Below, piece by piece: positions 43,959-51,610 of a DNA stretch of 64,000 bases. A program made the position numbers and the translations under genes. This DNA comes from Methanobacteriota archaeon (GTDB lineage Archaea > Thermoplasmatota > Thermoplasmata > UBA10834): assembly GCA_020348345.1 (NCBI GenBank), contig CP070748.1, positions 161,436-225,435 of the forward strand, given 5' to 3'. The notes under the pieces were generated by a model. It made no database searches, was not told the DNA's origin, and saw nothing but the letters and a program-made list of their open reading frames with translations. Numbering within the stretch: position 1 is the first letter of the stretch; each line of letters starts with the position of its first letter.

Positions 43959-44879
43959 TCAGAAGGCGATGTTTTCCCCGGGCACCCTGGGGAACAGGGC
44001 GACGTCCTTCACATGCTTCTGCCCTGTCAGATATCGAACCATCCTCTCGATGCCCATCCCCCCGCCGACCGTGCTCGGTATGAGCCCCTGCCGAGCCATT
44101 TCCAGATATGTCTTGTAGCCTCTCAAATCGGTCTTGCGCTCGGTCATCTTGCGGACGATCTCTGCATACTCCCACTCTCTCTCGCCGCCGGAGAGTGCCT
44201 CGCCGAAACCCTCGGGCCAGAAGACATCGTAGTTGTGATAATATCCTCTGCGCTTCTTGTCCTCTTTGTCGTAGAACTCCCTTCTGAAGTTCGTGACCCA
44301 GAACGGGTCTTCCAGCTCCCGTGATGCCCGTGCCTCGAAATCGTCCCCGTATCTGTCGCGGAGATCCTCGGATTCAAAGACCTTCAACGGAGTGGCGGGA
44401 ACCCTGAGCTTTCTGTCGAGGGCTGCGAGGTCCTCTTCGCATTCCTTTTTGACGAATGAGAACACACGGGCTACCATGCCGTCGACCAGCTCCATGAAAT
44501 CCTCCTTGCTTCTGCCCTTGAGTTCGATGTCGACCTGGGTGAACTCGAAGAGGTGCCTGCCTGTACCGCCCAGGCTGCCCTCCTCCAGTCGAACGTTGGG
44601 AGACATGACGTAGACCTTGTCGAACCCACCGTTCAGCAGCGACAGCTGCTTGTGGAGGATCATGCTCTTGGTGAGGTGGAGCCTCTGACCGTAGTACTCA
44701 ACTGAGGCATCGAAGTGCGGGTGGTTCAGAGGATCAGTCTCGGGTGAGAGGATGACAGGCATTGCCTGGACCACGCCTCTCTCGTACATGTAGTCGTGTA
44801 TCGCCTTGAGGGCGGCGCTCTGGACCCTCAATATGTTCGTCATCTTCGCATCCCTCAGACGCGATATCGTATCCTGCAC
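43959..44879 (-). CDS. Archaeal asparagine synthetase (AsnRS-like AsnA)
   Basis: Class II aminoacyl-tRNA synthetase core of 306 residues without an anticodon-binding domain: motif 2 region RLEEGSLGGTGRHLFEFTQVDIEL and motif 3 GGGMGIERMVRYLTG. This matches the archaeal AsnRS paralogue shown in Pyrococcus to make asparagine from aspartate and ammonia with ATP. A divergent Lrp/AsnC gene lies 120 bases away, a useful contextual match. The minus-strand TATA (ACATATATCATG, 44913-44924) is about 40 bases upstream. A role as a tRNA-modifying paralogue cannot be excluded. Confidence 0.85.
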   Translation of the reverse strand: MQDTISRLRDAKMTNILRVQSAALKAIHDYMYERGVVQAMPVILSPETDPLNHPHFDASVEYYGQRLHLTKSMILHKQLSLLNGGFDKVYVMSPNVRLEEGSLGGTGRHLFEFTQVDIELKGRSKEDFMELVDGMVARVFSFVKKECEEDLAALDRKLRVPATPLKVFESEDLRDRYGDDFEARASRELEDPFWVTNFRREFYDKEDKKRRGYYHNYDVFWPEGFGEALSGGEREWEYAEIVRKMTERKTDLRGYKTYLEMARQGLIPSTVGGGMGIERMVRYLTGQKHVKDVALFPRVPGENIAF

Positions 44880-44924
44880 GTTAAGGCCTCAGCTTATAGA
44901 CGATATTCAGGCATGATATATGTC

Positions 44925-44949
44925 ATTTTCTGCCAGAATAGCGGAAAAT
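44925..44949. promoter_or_regulatory. Putative Lrp/AsnC operator
   Basis: ATTTTCTGC and GCGGAAAAT are 9-bp arms (one mismatch) around 7 bases, between the two divergent TATA boxes (asnA at about 44918, lrp TTAATATAC at 44968-44976). Further CCGAAA and TTTCCGG segments follow, as for cooperative Lrp sites. Confidence 0.45.
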
Positions 44950-44999
44950 ATCCGAAAAAAGGCAATGTTAATATACTATTTCCGGCATATTGACGGTGA

Positions 45000-45437
45000 A
45001 TGCTAGATGAGAAGGACTCCGCCATACTCGAGGAACTCATCAAGGACTCGAGGAAGAGCACCAAGGCGATCGCGAGAGAGCTAGGCATCCCGCGCGCGAC
45101 CGTCCACGACAGGATCGTCAGGATGGAAGCGCGAGGCGTCATAAGGGGATACACTGCCGTTCCCGATTACGTCCGACTCGACCTGGGCGTCACAGCGTTC
45201 ATCCTGGCGCAGTTCGACCATGGCGAGGGAAGATCGCAGAGAGACACCGCAGAGGAGATCGCACAGATACCTGGCATCTTCGAGGTGCATCTCATCTCCG
45301 GAGAGTACGACATCCTGCTCAAAGTCCGCGGCGCCAGCATGGAGGAGATCGGAAGGCTCGTGGTCGACAGTCTCAGAGAGGTTAAAGGCGTCGCTCGCAC
45401 GCTGACATGCGCCTCATTCTCCACCGTCAAGGAATGA
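45000..45437 (+). CDS. Lrp/AsnC-family regulator
   Basis: N-terminal helix-turn-helix (DSAILEELIKDSRKSTKAIARELGIPRATVHDRIVRMEARGVIRGYTA) and a C-terminal RAM ligand domain (IPGIFEVHLISGEYDILLKVRG), 145 residues. ATG 45000 lies about 27 bases after TATA TTAATATAC, so the mRNA is leaderless. It is divergent from the asparagine synthetase, paralleling the asnC/asnA pair of enteric bacteria with a non-homologous enzyme. Control of that gene and of itself is likely; the ligand is unknown, with asparagine a fair guess. Confidence 0.9.
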   Translation: MLDEKDSAILEELIKDSRKSTKAIARELGIPRATVHDRIVRMEARGVIRGYTAVPDYVRLDLGVTAFILAQFDHGEGRSQRDTAEEIAQIPGIFEVHLISGEYDILLKVRGASMEEIGRLVVDSLREVKGVARTLTCASFSTVKE

Positions 45438-45481
45438 ATGAGCTCCTGCTGAAGCGCATCCGGTCGCGCTCCGTCGGCATG

Positions 45482-46939
45482 CTATCCAGAACGCTTCTTC
45501 AGCAGTGCACCGACGGTCTCCTCGACCTCATCCCTGAGAGGTTCGACGGTGTGTTCCTTCATTATGCGTCGTACCTCGTCGCCAGCCCTCTGGAGCATCG
45601 TTTTGGCGCCTCTCGCCGTCCACGAGTCCCACGAGGACCTGTCCGACAGGATCGGCATGAAATGCTCCTCTCTGAAGCGGTTCATTGTGTGTCTCACGCC
45701 GAGGAAGTCTTTGCCCGGACCCACTGCGTCAATCACGTCCAGAGCCAGAGTATCATCAGACACCTCGATGCCCTCCGCCATTCTGCCGATGATGCGCGAG
45801 ATCTCGTCGTCAATGACCATCTGCTCGAGCCATACGGTCCTGCAGTCTTCCAGCAGGCCTATGCCAGCGATGAGGTCCGCCCCGGCGAGGATAGGGGTCG
45901 CTGAGCTTGCGAATTTCTCATATGCGGCCTGCTCGTCGGGCTCCTTCGATGTGGTGACGAAGCCCCCTGCCAACGCAGGGAAGCCGAAGTGATGGGCCAT
46001 CTGCGTGTATGCTGCGGATGTGAGACCATGCTCCGGTCCGCCGCCCGCCCGGGTCGAGGCCTTCATGTCCAGAACAGCCATGCCGCACGAGAACACGAAA
46101 GCCGTTCCCGGCCTGTGCAGCTGGATGATCGTGTTGCCGGCCAGCGACTCGGCCACTCCCACTGCGACCGCTCCTGCCAATGTGACCGGACCCGTTGCCC
46201 CAGGCCCAGGCATGACATAGAAGCAGATGGGCATGCCCCCGTCCGCCGCTGTGAAGCCCGCATCCATGCCTTCGGCGTCGATGACCAGCGGAGACGAGCT
46301 TGTGTGGATCGATGAAACGAACGGGCTCTTGGCGAATTCCTCGCTTCCGCCCGCAGCCGCGGCCGCGATGGCGAGGACGTCCTCGACCTCCGATTCCGTG
46401 GTGTTGGTGGCGAGCGTGATGTGCTTCTCCGTGTTCTCCAGCGATGCCTGGAGGTCGTGTATGTGTCTTGTGCCATCGGGAACATCCTGCGACGTCACGC
46501 TTGGCCAGTTGACTCCGTGACCTTTCAGCGCGTCGGACACAAACGCCGCGTTGGCGACATCCTTCTTTTGAGAGGAGCGGCGTTGTCTTGTGTCGAAGTC
46601 CATGGCCATGGTTCCGTTTCCGTCGCTGCATATATGAACGTGGTCCCCGTCGAGCCTCGCATTGTGCCTGTGCGTCCTTCCGTGGAAGGTTACGCTTCTT
46701 TTGCGCTTGCGCGCGCATTCTTCGACGAGGCTCGGAGGGAATCTCACAGTTGCGCTTTTCTCGTCAAAATCGCATCCAGCATCAACTAGTAGCTTCTGTG
46801 CCCTTTTGCTCTTGATAATCACGCCCGTCCTCTCGAGTATCTCAAGTGAGGCATACTTCATGCGCTGCACGCCGTCTGAGCTGAGGACGTTGCGTCTGCA
46901 TCTAATCGGTATTGAATTGGCCACCTGCATCCCTTCCAT
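45482..46939 (-). CDS. MttB-family (COG5598) corrinoid methyltransferase, non-pyrrolysine, copy 1
   Basis: 485 residues with the family's TIM-barrel motifs: SVTFHGRTHRHNARLDGDHVHICSDGNG, THIGGR-like central region with GPGATGPVTLAGAVAVGVAE, and TRAGGGPEHGLTSAAYTQMAHHFG. The frame is uninterrupted and full length, with TAG used as its stop, so it lacks pyrrolysine and is not a classical trimethylamine enzyme. Such homologues demethylate quaternary amines (glycine betaine, proline betaine, carnitine) to a corrinoid protein. ATG 46939 follows GGGAAG. It lies 134 bases after copy 2, across a strong hairpin. Confidence 0.88.
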   Translation of the reverse strand: MEGMQVANSIPIRCRRNVLSSDGVQRMKYASLEILERTGVIIKSKRAQKLLVDAGCDFDEKSATVRFPPSLVEECARKRKRSVTFHGRTHRHNARLDGDHVHICSDGNGTMAMDFDTRQRRSSQKKDVANAAFVSDALKGHGVNWPSVTSQDVPDGTRHIHDLQASLENTEKHITLATNTTESEVEDVLAIAAAAAGGSEEFAKSPFVSSIHTSSSPLVIDAEGMDAGFTAADGGMPICFYVMPGPGATGPVTLAGAVAVGVAESLAGNTIIQLHRPGTAFVFSCGMAVLDMKASTRAGGGPEHGLTSAAYTQMAHHFGFPALAGGFVTTSKEPDEQAAYEKFASSATPILAGADLIAGIGLLEDCRTVWLEQMVIDDEISRIIGRMAEGIEVSDDTLALDVIDAVGPGKDFLGVRHTMNRFREEHFMPILSDRSSWDSWTARGAKTMLQRAGDEVRRIMKEHTVEPLRDEVEETVGALLKKRSG

Positions 46940-47013
46940 CTTCTTCCCGGATCATCACCCAGGTCATGTTCGAGCTTCAAGGCGTTTGTCATTCATTGAA
47001 GAAATACACATAT

Positions 47014-47046
47014 CGAGAGCCAGAGCGTGTCCACGCCTGGCTCTCG
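47014..47046. other. Strong stem-loop between the two MttB-family genes
   Basis: CGAGAGCCAG (47014-47023) pairs perfectly with CTGGCTCTCG (47037-47046); after one bulged A, GCGTG pairs with CACGC. It lies 27 bases beyond the stop of copy 2 and 74 before copy 1. It could end transcription, protect the upstream mRNA or be a processing site. Confidence 0.65.
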
Positions 47047-47072
47047 TTCGGGTTTGGGCAGGCCATCATCGC

Positions 47073-48542
47073 TCACTGCACTTTGGATTCGCCGCCCCAC
47101 AGAGGCTTCTTCACCTTGTCTATGATGGCCGTCAGTTCCCTGTTCGCATCGTCCGGAAGCGAAGGAACCTTGTGTTCCGCAAGGATCTTCTTCACCTTCT
47201 CCCTCGCCGTATCCTTGACGGTCTTCTTGCCAGTCTTGGACCAGTTGTCCTCCGATTCACGGCTCATGAGCGAAGGCATGAAATGATCAGTCCTGAGGAA
47301 CTGCATCGTGTGCTTCTGCGCGAGATAGTTGTTGCCTATGCCGACCTTCTCGATGATATCGAGTGCCATCGTGTCGTCGCACGCCCACTCTCCTCTAATC
47401 AGTCTGGCGATCGCGCCGACTATCTCGTCGTCGATCACGACCTGCTCCAGGTGCAAGCAGCTCGAGTCCTCGAGCAGGCCTATGCCGCACATGAGGTCGG
47501 CTCCTGCCAGCAGCGGCCCTACGCAGCCCGTGTATGTCTCGATTGCGGCCTGTATGCCCGGCTCCTTCGCGGTGCCGGAGACTCCAACGCACGAGGGCAT
47601 GCCGTAGTAGTGCGCCATCTCGGTGCCCATTGCGGAGCATATCGCATGCTCAGGGCTTCCGCCCGCACGAACAGTCGTCCTCATGTCGAGAGGCGCAATT
47701 CCGAGGCCGTATATGACAGCCGCACCGGGTGTTGACAGCTGGGTCATGACCAGTGCGCTGAGCACTTCTGCGTTGCCGACAACGACCGACCCCACAAGCG
47801 AGGCAGGTCCTGTGGCTCCAGGCTGAGGCATGCAGAAGAAGACCAGCGGTACGCCGCTCCTAGCGAACTCCAGGCTTGCATCCATCACTCCAGCATCGTG
47901 CTGGAGCGGAGCGTAGGTGCATTGCAGGCACGACGTTATCGGTCTCCTGCGATACTCCTTCTCTCCTCCGGCGGCAGCGTAGCCCATAGCCGTGAGGTTC
48001 TTCGCGTCCTCCAGCGTCACGCCGGTCTCGTACATCACGTGCTTCTCAGTGTGGTTCAGCGATGCTTCGAGGTCGTGCAGATGCACGACGGACGGCGGCA
48101 TGTCTGTGGAGCTCACCATCGGCCAGTGTACATGCACATTGGGCAGAGCGTCGCAGATGGTGGTAGAATCGATGAGGTCCTTCTTCGTCGAGTTCCTCCT
48201 CTCTCCGGTATCGAAGTCCACAGCCACTGCGCCGTTGCCGTTTGCGCACATATGGCTGTGTTTGAGGTCAAGCCTCGCATCGTACTTCGGATTCCTCCCG
48301 GCGAGGGTTATTGTCGACTTCTTCTTCCTGATGGCTTCCTCGACGAGGTGTGAAGGTATCTTCGCGCTCCTCTTCTTCTCGTCTATCTCGCAGCCGTTCT
48401 CATTCAACAGCTTCCTGCACGTGGGGCTGTCGACCTGCACGCCGACCTTCTCGAGTATGTGCAAAGTGCCCCAGTGGATTCTGTCAAGGTCTTCCTTGCT
48501 CAGAATCTGGAAGCGAATCCCGCGCACAATGCCGTAGCTCAC
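47073..48542 (-). CDS. MttB-family (COG5598) corrinoid methyltransferase, non-pyrrolysine, copy 2
   Basis: 489 residues, paralogous to copy 1 over its whole length (KSTITLAGRNPKYDARLDLKHSHMCANGNGAVAVDFDTGERR; PQPGATGPASLVGSVVVGNAE; TVRAGGSPEHAICSAMGTEMAHYYG). No in-frame TAG, so no pyrrolysine. GTG 48542 begins 4 bases after the corrinoid-protein stop, making it the direct partner of that protein. The two copies differ much in sequence, suggesting different methylated substrates. Confidence 0.9.
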   Translation of the reverse strand: MSYGIVRGIRFQILSKEDLDRIHWGTLHILEKVGVQVDSPTCRKLLNENGCEIDEKKRSAKIPSHLVEEAIRKKKSTITLAGRNPKYDARLDLKHSHMCANGNGAVAVDFDTGERRNSTKKDLIDSTTICDALPNVHVHWPMVSSTDMPPSVVHLHDLEASLNHTEKHVMYETGVTLEDAKNLTAMGYAAAGGEKEYRRRPITSCLQCTYAPLQHDAGVMDASLEFARSGVPLVFFCMPQPGATGPASLVGSVVVGNAEVLSALVMTQLSTPGAAVIYGLGIAPLDMRTTVRAGGSPEHAICSAMGTEMAHYYGMPSCVGVSGTAKEPGIQAAIETYTGCVGPLLAGADLMCGIGLLEDSSCLHLEQVVIDDEIVGAIARLIRGEWACDDTMALDIIEKVGIGNNYLAQKHTMQFLRTDHFMPSLMSRESEDNWSKTGKKTVKDTAREKVKKILAEHKVPSLPDDANRELTAIIDKVKKPLWGGESKVQ

Positions 48543-48546
48543 GGGC

Positions 48547-49179
48547 TCACCCGACTAGGTTCTTCGCGGAATCCACTGCACCCGAAGCGTCGCCGCTGTA
48601 TTCGTCGGCTCCGATTTCCTTTGCGTAGACATCGGTGACGGGCGCGCCGCCAATGAGAGTCTTCACCGACGGGTTGTCCTTCTTGAGGGGAGTTATGATC
48701 TCGCCCATCCTTGGCATTGTCGTCGTCATGAGAGCGGACATCGCCAGGATATTAGCCTTCAACTCGCCGGCCTTCTTCAGGAAGTCGGCGGCCGGAACAT
48801 TGACTCCGAGATCGACGACTTCGAATCCGTTCGAGGACAGCATCGTTGAGACGAGGTTCTTGCCTATCTCGTGGATGTCGTCCTGGACCGTTCCAATGAC
48901 GACCTTGCCGAGAGTCGCCCTGTGCTGTCCCTGTGGAACCGCTGGTTCCAGCACTGCCAGAGCCGCCTTCATGGCCTCCGCGCCCATCACCAGCTCGGGC
49001 AGGAAGATCTCTCCCTTGCCGAACCGCTCGCCCACAGTTTTGATTCCTTCCGCCAGACCCTGCTCGATGGCGACCAGCGGGTCAACGCCCTGGTCGACGA
49101 CCTGCTTGGCGAGGTCGGCGATGGTCTCCATCTCGTAGTTAATCACAGCGTCCTTAAGCCGTGTCACGATTTCTTCCAT
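48547..49179 (-). CDS. Corrinoid (methyl-carrier) protein, MttC-like
   Basis: Residues 1-85 are the helical B12-binding cap (EEIVTRLKDAVINYEMETIADLAKQVVDQG, LVMGAEAMKAALAVLEP). Residues 90-210 are the Rossmann cobalamin domain with DIHEIGKNLV (the DxHxxG histidine ligand to cobalt). It carries the methyl group from an MttB-type protein to a pterin or CoM methyltransferase. First gene of the minus-strand unit. TATA-like CCTTAATTAGG at about 49290-49301 gives a leader of about 90 bases containing a GGAAC/GTTCC hairpin (49205-49217). Confidence 0.93.
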   Translation of the reverse strand: MEEIVTRLKDAVINYEMETIADLAKQVVDQGVDPLVAIEQGLAEGIKTVGERFGKGEIFLPELVMGAEAMKAALAVLEPAVPQGQHRATLGKVVIGTVQDDIHEIGKNLVSTMLSSNGFEVVDLGVNVPAADFLKKAGELKANILAMSALMTTTMPRMGEIITPLKKDNPSVKTLIGGAPVTDVYAKEIGADEYSGDASGAVDSAKNLVG

Positions 49180-49413
49180 TGGTGTATACCCCCTTGTTCT
49201 CCCTGGAACTCGGTTCCTTGGGATTCGGGCTCGAAAGGAAGGCCGCCTTTGCCACGGATTCTGGACTTCCTTCCGAATTGAACCCGCATACGCCGTTCCC
49301 TAATTAAGGTTTCTCCCCTCCTCATGGAAGGAGCGCCCGCGGCCAGGCGCGCCCCGGTCGCTTCAGTGCACATTGTTCCGGACATGTTTCAGCCGGGCTG
49401 CGTAGCGCTCGGT

Positions 49414-50511
49414 CTATATCCATCTCTTCATCTTGAAGTACACCAGCATCACAATCCCTATCCCGGTCATTGCCAGCAACAGGGCTGGATATGCGAATTC
49501 CCACCCCAGCTCGGGCATGTCCTGGAAGTTCATGCCGTACACGCCAGCGAGGAAGCTCAGAGGGATGAATATCGTTGCGATCATCGTGAGCACCTTCATG
49601 ATCTCGTTCATCTTGTTGCTGACACTCGACAAGTAGATGTCGAGCATGCCCGAGACCATGTCACGCAGCGACTCCACGGTGTCGATTACCTGGATGGTGT
49701 GGTCGTAGACATCTTTCAGGTAGATCCGAGTCTCCTCTCGGATCAGCTCGCTGCCGCCTCTGTCGAGGGCGGCTATCACCTCTCTCAAAGGCCACACGGA
49801 CCGTCTGAGAACGACCATGTCCCTCTTGAGCTGGTATATTTGGTGCAGGGTCTCCGGCGTTGGCTCGGCCACCAGGGATTCCTCGAGCGTCTCGGTCCTC
49901 GCACCCATGCCATCGAGGATCACGAAGTAATCGTCGACCACAGAGTCGATGATTGCGTAGGCGAGGTAGTCCACCCCCATGCGCCTCATCTTTCCCTTGT
50001 AATCCCTTATCCTCTTTCTTATGCTCTCGAACATATCGCCTTCGGATTCCTGGAAGGTTATGACGCAATTCGGCGTTACCAATAGGCTGACCTGTTCCAT
50101 CCTGAACTCGTTCGCATCCGGCCGATGATACCCTATCCTCATGACGACGAAGAGGTATTCCTCGAAATCCTCGAGCTTTGGCCTCTGGTCGATGTTGAGT
50201 ATGTCCTCCAGAATCAGAGGGTGAATGCCGAACGCCATGCCCACCTTCTCCAGGGTCGTCACATCATGCAGTCCGCATATGTTCAGCCAGGTCACTGTGG
50301 GCTTCTCCTTGACGGGGAAGCAGTCGTCGATATTCTCCACCTCCCTCTCCGAAAACGTCGATTCGTCGTATTCCATTACGGTTATGCGGGTCTTCTCCAC
50401 CTTCCTTTCGCCGGTGAATACGAGCGTTCCCGGTGGAGCGCCCACCTTCTTTCTCAGGTGTTTCGGAGCCCTGAAGGCCGATCTGAAGGCCGAAGCGGGT
50501 TTCAGTTTCAT
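49414..50511 (-). CDS. corA: CorA-family Mg2+/Co2+ transporter
   Basis: 365 residues: soluble N-terminal funnel (about 1-300), then TM1 ending in the GMN motif (AGVYGMNFQDMPELGWEF) and TM2 (YPALLLAMTGIGIVMLVYFKMKRW). ATG 50511 follows AGGAGGAGG by 7 bases; the longer upstream frame is a shadow of the opposite gene. It forms a pentameric channel for Mg2+, and some relatives carry Co2+, which is of interest beside corrinoid-dependent genes, though that link is speculative. Confidence 0.93.
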   Translation of the reverse strand: MKLKPASAFRSAFRAPKHLRKKVGAPPGTLVFTGERKVEKTRITVMEYDESTFSEREVENIDDCFPVKEKPTVTWLNICGLHDVTTLEKVGMAFGIHPLILEDILNIDQRPKLEDFEEYLFVVMRIGYHRPDANEFRMEQVSLLVTPNCVITFQESEGDMFESIRKRIRDYKGKMRRMGVDYLAYAIIDSVVDDYFVILDGMGARTETLEESLVAEPTPETLHQIYQLKRDMVVLRRSVWPLREVIAALDRGGSELIREETRIYLKDVYDHTIQVIDTVESLRDMVSGMLDIYLSSVSNKMNEIMKVLTMIATIFIPLSFLAGVYGMNFQDMPELGWEFAYPALLLAMTGIGIVMLVYFKMKRWI

Positions 50512-50578
50512 TCCGAACCTCCTCCTATCCTGCTGTGCGCCTCTCACCCTAATCATGTTCGTATATGATGAACACTTG

Positions 50579-50612
50579 GCTCCCAGGTGGGAGCGATGGC
50601 TGGCACGCCATC
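50579..50612. other. Double hairpin in corA / methyltransferase divergent region
   Basis: GCTCCCA/TGGGAGC (50579-50594, 2-base gap) and directly after it GATGGC/GCCATC (50595-50612, 6-base loop). Both are perfect stems and would lie in the 5' leader of the plus-strand methyltransferase if the TATATG at about 50562 is its TATA. Possible RNA control element. Confidence 0.4.
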
Positions 50613-50689
50613 CGTAGGAGGCTGTAGCTGGCTGGCTGACGAAACATTTTTCTGGAAGGAGGCGTTGTCTCGGGCCGAAGGAGGCAATC

Positions 50690-51580
50690 ATGATGCCACG
50701 CGCAAATATGCCTGTTATTGAGCTGAAAGGAACTGAGAAGACCGTCAGGATAGGAGCTACGTACACCCCTGTAATCGTCGGTGAGAGGATCAACCCGACG
50801 AACAGGAAGGCTCTGATAGAGAAGCTCAAGGCTGGCGAGTTCGAAGTGCTGGAGGGCGAGGCGAAGAAGCAGGTCGAGAACGGAGCGGACATACTCGACA
50901 TCAACGTCGGGGTGCCTGGTATAGACGAGAAGCACGCCATGCTCGAGGCGCTTAGAATCGTTCAGAGCGCGGTCGACGTGCCGTTGTGGATTGACACTTC
51001 TGACCCAGCAGTCCTCGCCGAAGCTCTGAAGGCCGTCAAGGGCAGACCCGGCATAAACTCGACCACAGGCGAGGAGAAGCGCATGGAAGCGGTTATACCG
51101 CTCGCGGCGGAATACGACGCTGCGCTTGTGGGTCTGACAATCGACGACGCGGGGATACCGACCACCACTGAGAAGAGGGTGGAGATAGCTGGCAAGATCA
51201 TAGATCAGGCCGAGAAGGCGGGCATGGACCGAAAGAACATCATAATCGACTGCGTCGCCCTTGCGTGCGGAACATCGGAATCCGGCGCGAGAGCCACTCT
51301 TGATACCATCAGAACCGTGACGGAGAAGTACGGCGTGAACACCACACTCGGCCTCAGCAACGCCTCCTTCGGATTGCCGGCACGGCCAAAGCTGAACGCG
51401 GCGTTCATGCTGATGTGCGCGGGTGAAGGAATGACCTGCTTCATCGGCAATCCCAGCGATCCCGAAATGGGGTTCGCGCTCAGCGCATCGAAGCTGTTCT
51501 GGGGCGAGGACAAGTTCGCCATGGGATACCTGAAGTTCTACAGGAAGTGGCAGGGCGTGTTCGAGGCGGCAAAGAAGTAG
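50690..51580 (+). CDS. Pterin-binding corrinoid methyltransferase (MtgA/AcsE/MtrH-like)
   Basis: A 296-residue DHPS-like TIM barrel: VIVGERINPTNRKALIEKL, NGADILDINVGVPGID, WIDTSDPAVLAEALK, GINSTTGEEKR, LGLSNASFGLP. These are signatures of methyltransferases passing methyl between a corrinoid protein and tetrahydrofolate or tetrahydromethanopterin. ATG 50690 follows GGAGGC. Lying close to mttC and the two MttB-type genes, it should complete the methylamine-type route from substrate to pterin. The carrier pterin cannot be told from sequence. It ends with TAG. Confidence 0.9.
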   Translation: MMPRANMPVIELKGTEKTVRIGATYTPVIVGERINPTNRKALIEKLKAGEFEVLEGEAKKQVENGADILDINVGVPGIDEKHAMLEALRIVQSAVDVPLWIDTSDPAVLAEALKAVKGRPGINSTTGEEKRMEAVIPLAAEYDAALVGLTIDDAGIPTTTEKRVEIAGKIIDQAEKAGMDRKNIIIDCVALACGTSESGARATLDTIRTVTEKYGVNTTLGLSNASFGLPARPKLNAAFMLMCAGEGMTCFIGNPSDPEMGFALSASKLFWGEDKFAMGYLKFYRKWQGVFEAAKK

Positions 51581-51610
51581 CGCCATCTCTGTCCTGTGAC
51601 GAGGATCCGC

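Noticed and set aside
45482..48542. Pyrrolysine-containing trimethylamine methyltransferase
   Set aside because: Both genes are full-length without an internal TAG, and TAG is used as a normal stop nearby.
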